Below, piece after piece: positions 62,101 through 64,000 of a stretch of 64,000 nt of DNA. The position numbers and the translations under genes are program-made. The notes beneath the pieces were generated by a model that ran no database searches, had not been told where the DNA came from, and saw only the letters and a program-made list of their open reading frames with translations. Source of the stretch: Lineus longissimus (Eukaryota > Nemertea > Pilidiophora > Heteronemertea > Lineidae); contig NC_088311.1 in the NCBI RefSeq assembly GCF_910592395.1, positions 23,468,646-23,532,645 on the forward strand. The letters are read 5' to 3'. Position 1 is the first letter of the stretch, and the number at the start of each line of letters is the position of its first letter.

Positions 62101-64000
62101 GTAAGTATCTTAAACTAAGAAAGAACCTGAGATAAACTTACTTGATACTGTTGTTCGTCACCAGACGTTATGTGTCTTTATCCCTTTATTCATGGACACG
62201 CCCTGAGTCTGGGTATCACGTCATGTGTCCCCAAGCCTGGTCAGGGATGTCGTCGAGTGTTAGCATTGGGTGTTGCATGCCGCTTCGACAACTGCATGGA
62301 AGTATATAGAAACAAAAAACACCTTGGGATACTGTATCAAAGGTATTTGGTGGATTGTATGGGCTGTACACTCCCTCTTTGAGACTACAGTTGTGATGAA
62401 AATATAGTCCGATATCACTAGCTTGAAGTTTAAACTTGATATAACTCCTGGGAGTTTGTACAATTTTGGCACTGTGCATGGAAGGTGTTGAAGATTAATA
62501 GCATCAAACCTTGTGTTAAGGTCCAATGCATGTTGATCATTGCTTTAACACTGTCCCAACTCACACTGGTTCATCAAATTGATTACAGTAGTTCAGGACC
62601 TCGGTCGACTCACCGGAATCCTCAGCCGAGAAAATTTACGAACTTTAGATAATTGCTAAGAAATAAACGGCAAGACGGTATTAAACAAGCTGATGAGATC
62701 TTCTGAGCTGGGCATCTGGCATTTATCTTTTGTTATTCGCATGTTATTTCACGACCCTCAATTGCTTCCAGCTCGAAGTTGTTCCAAATTCCCTCAAGCA
62801 GTCAGTTGAGAAAACCGTAAGATTTAGTTCTGATGAATAATGTTGCCAATAGCCATCTTAATGTAGTTTTTGGCATTCAAACTAACAGTAATTTCTAAGA
62901 TTCTGAGAATATGTCTTCCTTTTTTAATATCGTAGATGTAATATTTACCGAGTCCCTTTTAACTCCTGACCTAATTGATTTCATATTTTGATATGGTTAA
63001 CCTTGTTTTGAGCTGGTTATCTTTGGAGAAGTATATTTTGTGGGAAATGGATCAATTGCCTGAAAAAGAGGGCTATTTTGCTTACTCACTTTGGTGAGAA
63101 AAGCAGTATTCGGAAGGAGATCTCTGGAAGTACTTTTTCGGAAATTGGTAAAAAAATGAACATTTTGATACTTTGGATATTCTACTTGTCAAACTGCGTC
63201 ACAAAAACGAAAAATTTTCTTGGTATCTGGGAGCTTTGGAGTTTCTTATCATAGAAACTAACTGCATGCGTATCAGTTTTCCATGTAGGTACATAATTGT
63301 ATGCGCCCTTTTCGGTTCTAACAGTCTGTATTATACCATTAATTCAATACTAACAGAATGGACCCCAATAATAACTTTTCAGATGTCGCGCCAGATGCAG
63401 GGCAAGGAAGATAAGGTAAAAGTTGAGGTGGAGACTGGGGTATTGGCAGTGATTACCGGTGGCACTGATGGGCAACTTAGTTATGACAGCAACACTGACA
63501 GTAAACTAAAACCAAGATGAAACCACAGCCCATCCTTAGCGCGGCACTATTCGCTGAGCATCACGACATCAGTTATAACAATTGGCTTTCTGATGTTACA
63601 GGGAGGGTCGAATGTCCTGTAGCTCTGAAAGTTTGTACATTCCGAGTTCATCATGATATGCTGGGGCATCAGAGGCCCCTAAGGTGAAGTTGCAGATGTC
63701 ATAGCTGAGTTGATAATCCGTGCCCCGGGTCCCAGTTGCCGGTACCTTGTTGGAGATTTGATTGCCTTACAATGACATGCCGCCTTAACCAAGCTATCGT
63801 ACATTGCCCTCTGTCTTCAGCGTGTTCTTTCCATCCTGAATTCTTCAGGGCTGTCCATATGCAGTGATGTGTAACACAATCCAAATGATACTGGGTATAT
63901 GCAGTAATAGTTTGAAAATGTCTGTTGATTCAGTTAAATCAGATTTGCCGCTAGATGACTGTACTTCACTCTCAGAGTTGAAGTCGGGAGTGGAAAAGCA
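62101..64000 (+). other. Intron of protein 4.1 running off the window
   Basis: No conserved 4.1 coding sequence is seen. The only exon-like feature is at 63383: acceptor CTTTTCAG, then ATG and 45 open codons to a TGA at 63518, with an internal donor-like AAG|GTAAAA at 63416. See the findings. Confidence 0.5.
63383..63520 (+). other. Possible cassette or terminal exon of protein 4.1
   Basis: AACTTTTCAG precedes ATG in phase 0, the phase in which the exon at 62100 ends. Read through, it gives MSRQMQGKEDKVKVEVETGV and 25 more residues to a stop. Spliced at AAG|GTAAAA it would add only MSRQMQGKEDK. No match to known 4.1 sequence, so this rests on splice-site logic alone. Confidence 0.2.

Overview
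This is nuclear DNA from an animal. Genes are split by GT-AG introns, start codons have good Kozak contexts, and the background is AT-rich with many short non-autonomous DNA transposons (MITE-like), tRNA-derived SINE-like pieces, satellites and homopolymeric G/C tracts. The genes are metazoan: a rhodopsin-like GPCR, a family 92 glycosyltransferase, RanBP3 and a protein 4.1 with a FERM domain. Compact genes next to a very long-introned one, plus the repeat style, suggest an invertebrate bilaterian, perhaps a marine lophotrochozoan or invertebrate deuterostome. I cannot name the species.

Layout. 1-605 (minus): N-terminal two thirds of a class A GPCR, cut by the left edge, with a degenerate tandem repeat behind its start. 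3683-5858 (minus): a complete two-exon GT92 glycosyltransferase of 610 residues, a type II Golgi-type enzyme with a duplicated acidic stem. 6396-6788: a MITE with near-perfect 74-bp inverted ends, just upstream of the next gene. 6967-15068 (plus): a complete 19-exon RanBP3 gene; every junction keeps frame and gives 604 residues. 15069-30510: no protein gene recognised; it holds the RanBP3 3' flank, MITEs, a satellite with a three-unit higher-order pattern, SINE-like pieces and perhaps 5' noncoding exons of the next gene. 30519 to beyond 62100 (plus): the 5' part of a protein 4.1 gene. It has two mutually exclusive-looking first coding exons, and the second (41903) sits below a TATA box. Its introns are full of inverted-repeat elements, including two copies of one MITE in opposite orientation around two FERM exons. 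A 5'-truncated non-LTR retrotransposon lies near 61 kb, and the FERM C-lobe lies beyond the right edge.

The four genes do not form a pathway; they are ordinary neighbours on a chromosome. I found no prokaryotic system, CRISPR array, rRNA or intact tRNA. The most interesting items are the alternative TATA promoter of protein 4.1, the inverted MITE pair that could drive exon circularisation or dsRNA formation, the 984-bp inverted-repeat element at 35.3-36.3 kb, the possible in-frame microexon at the start of the RanBP3 Ran-binding domain, and the edge-truncated GPCR on the minus strand.
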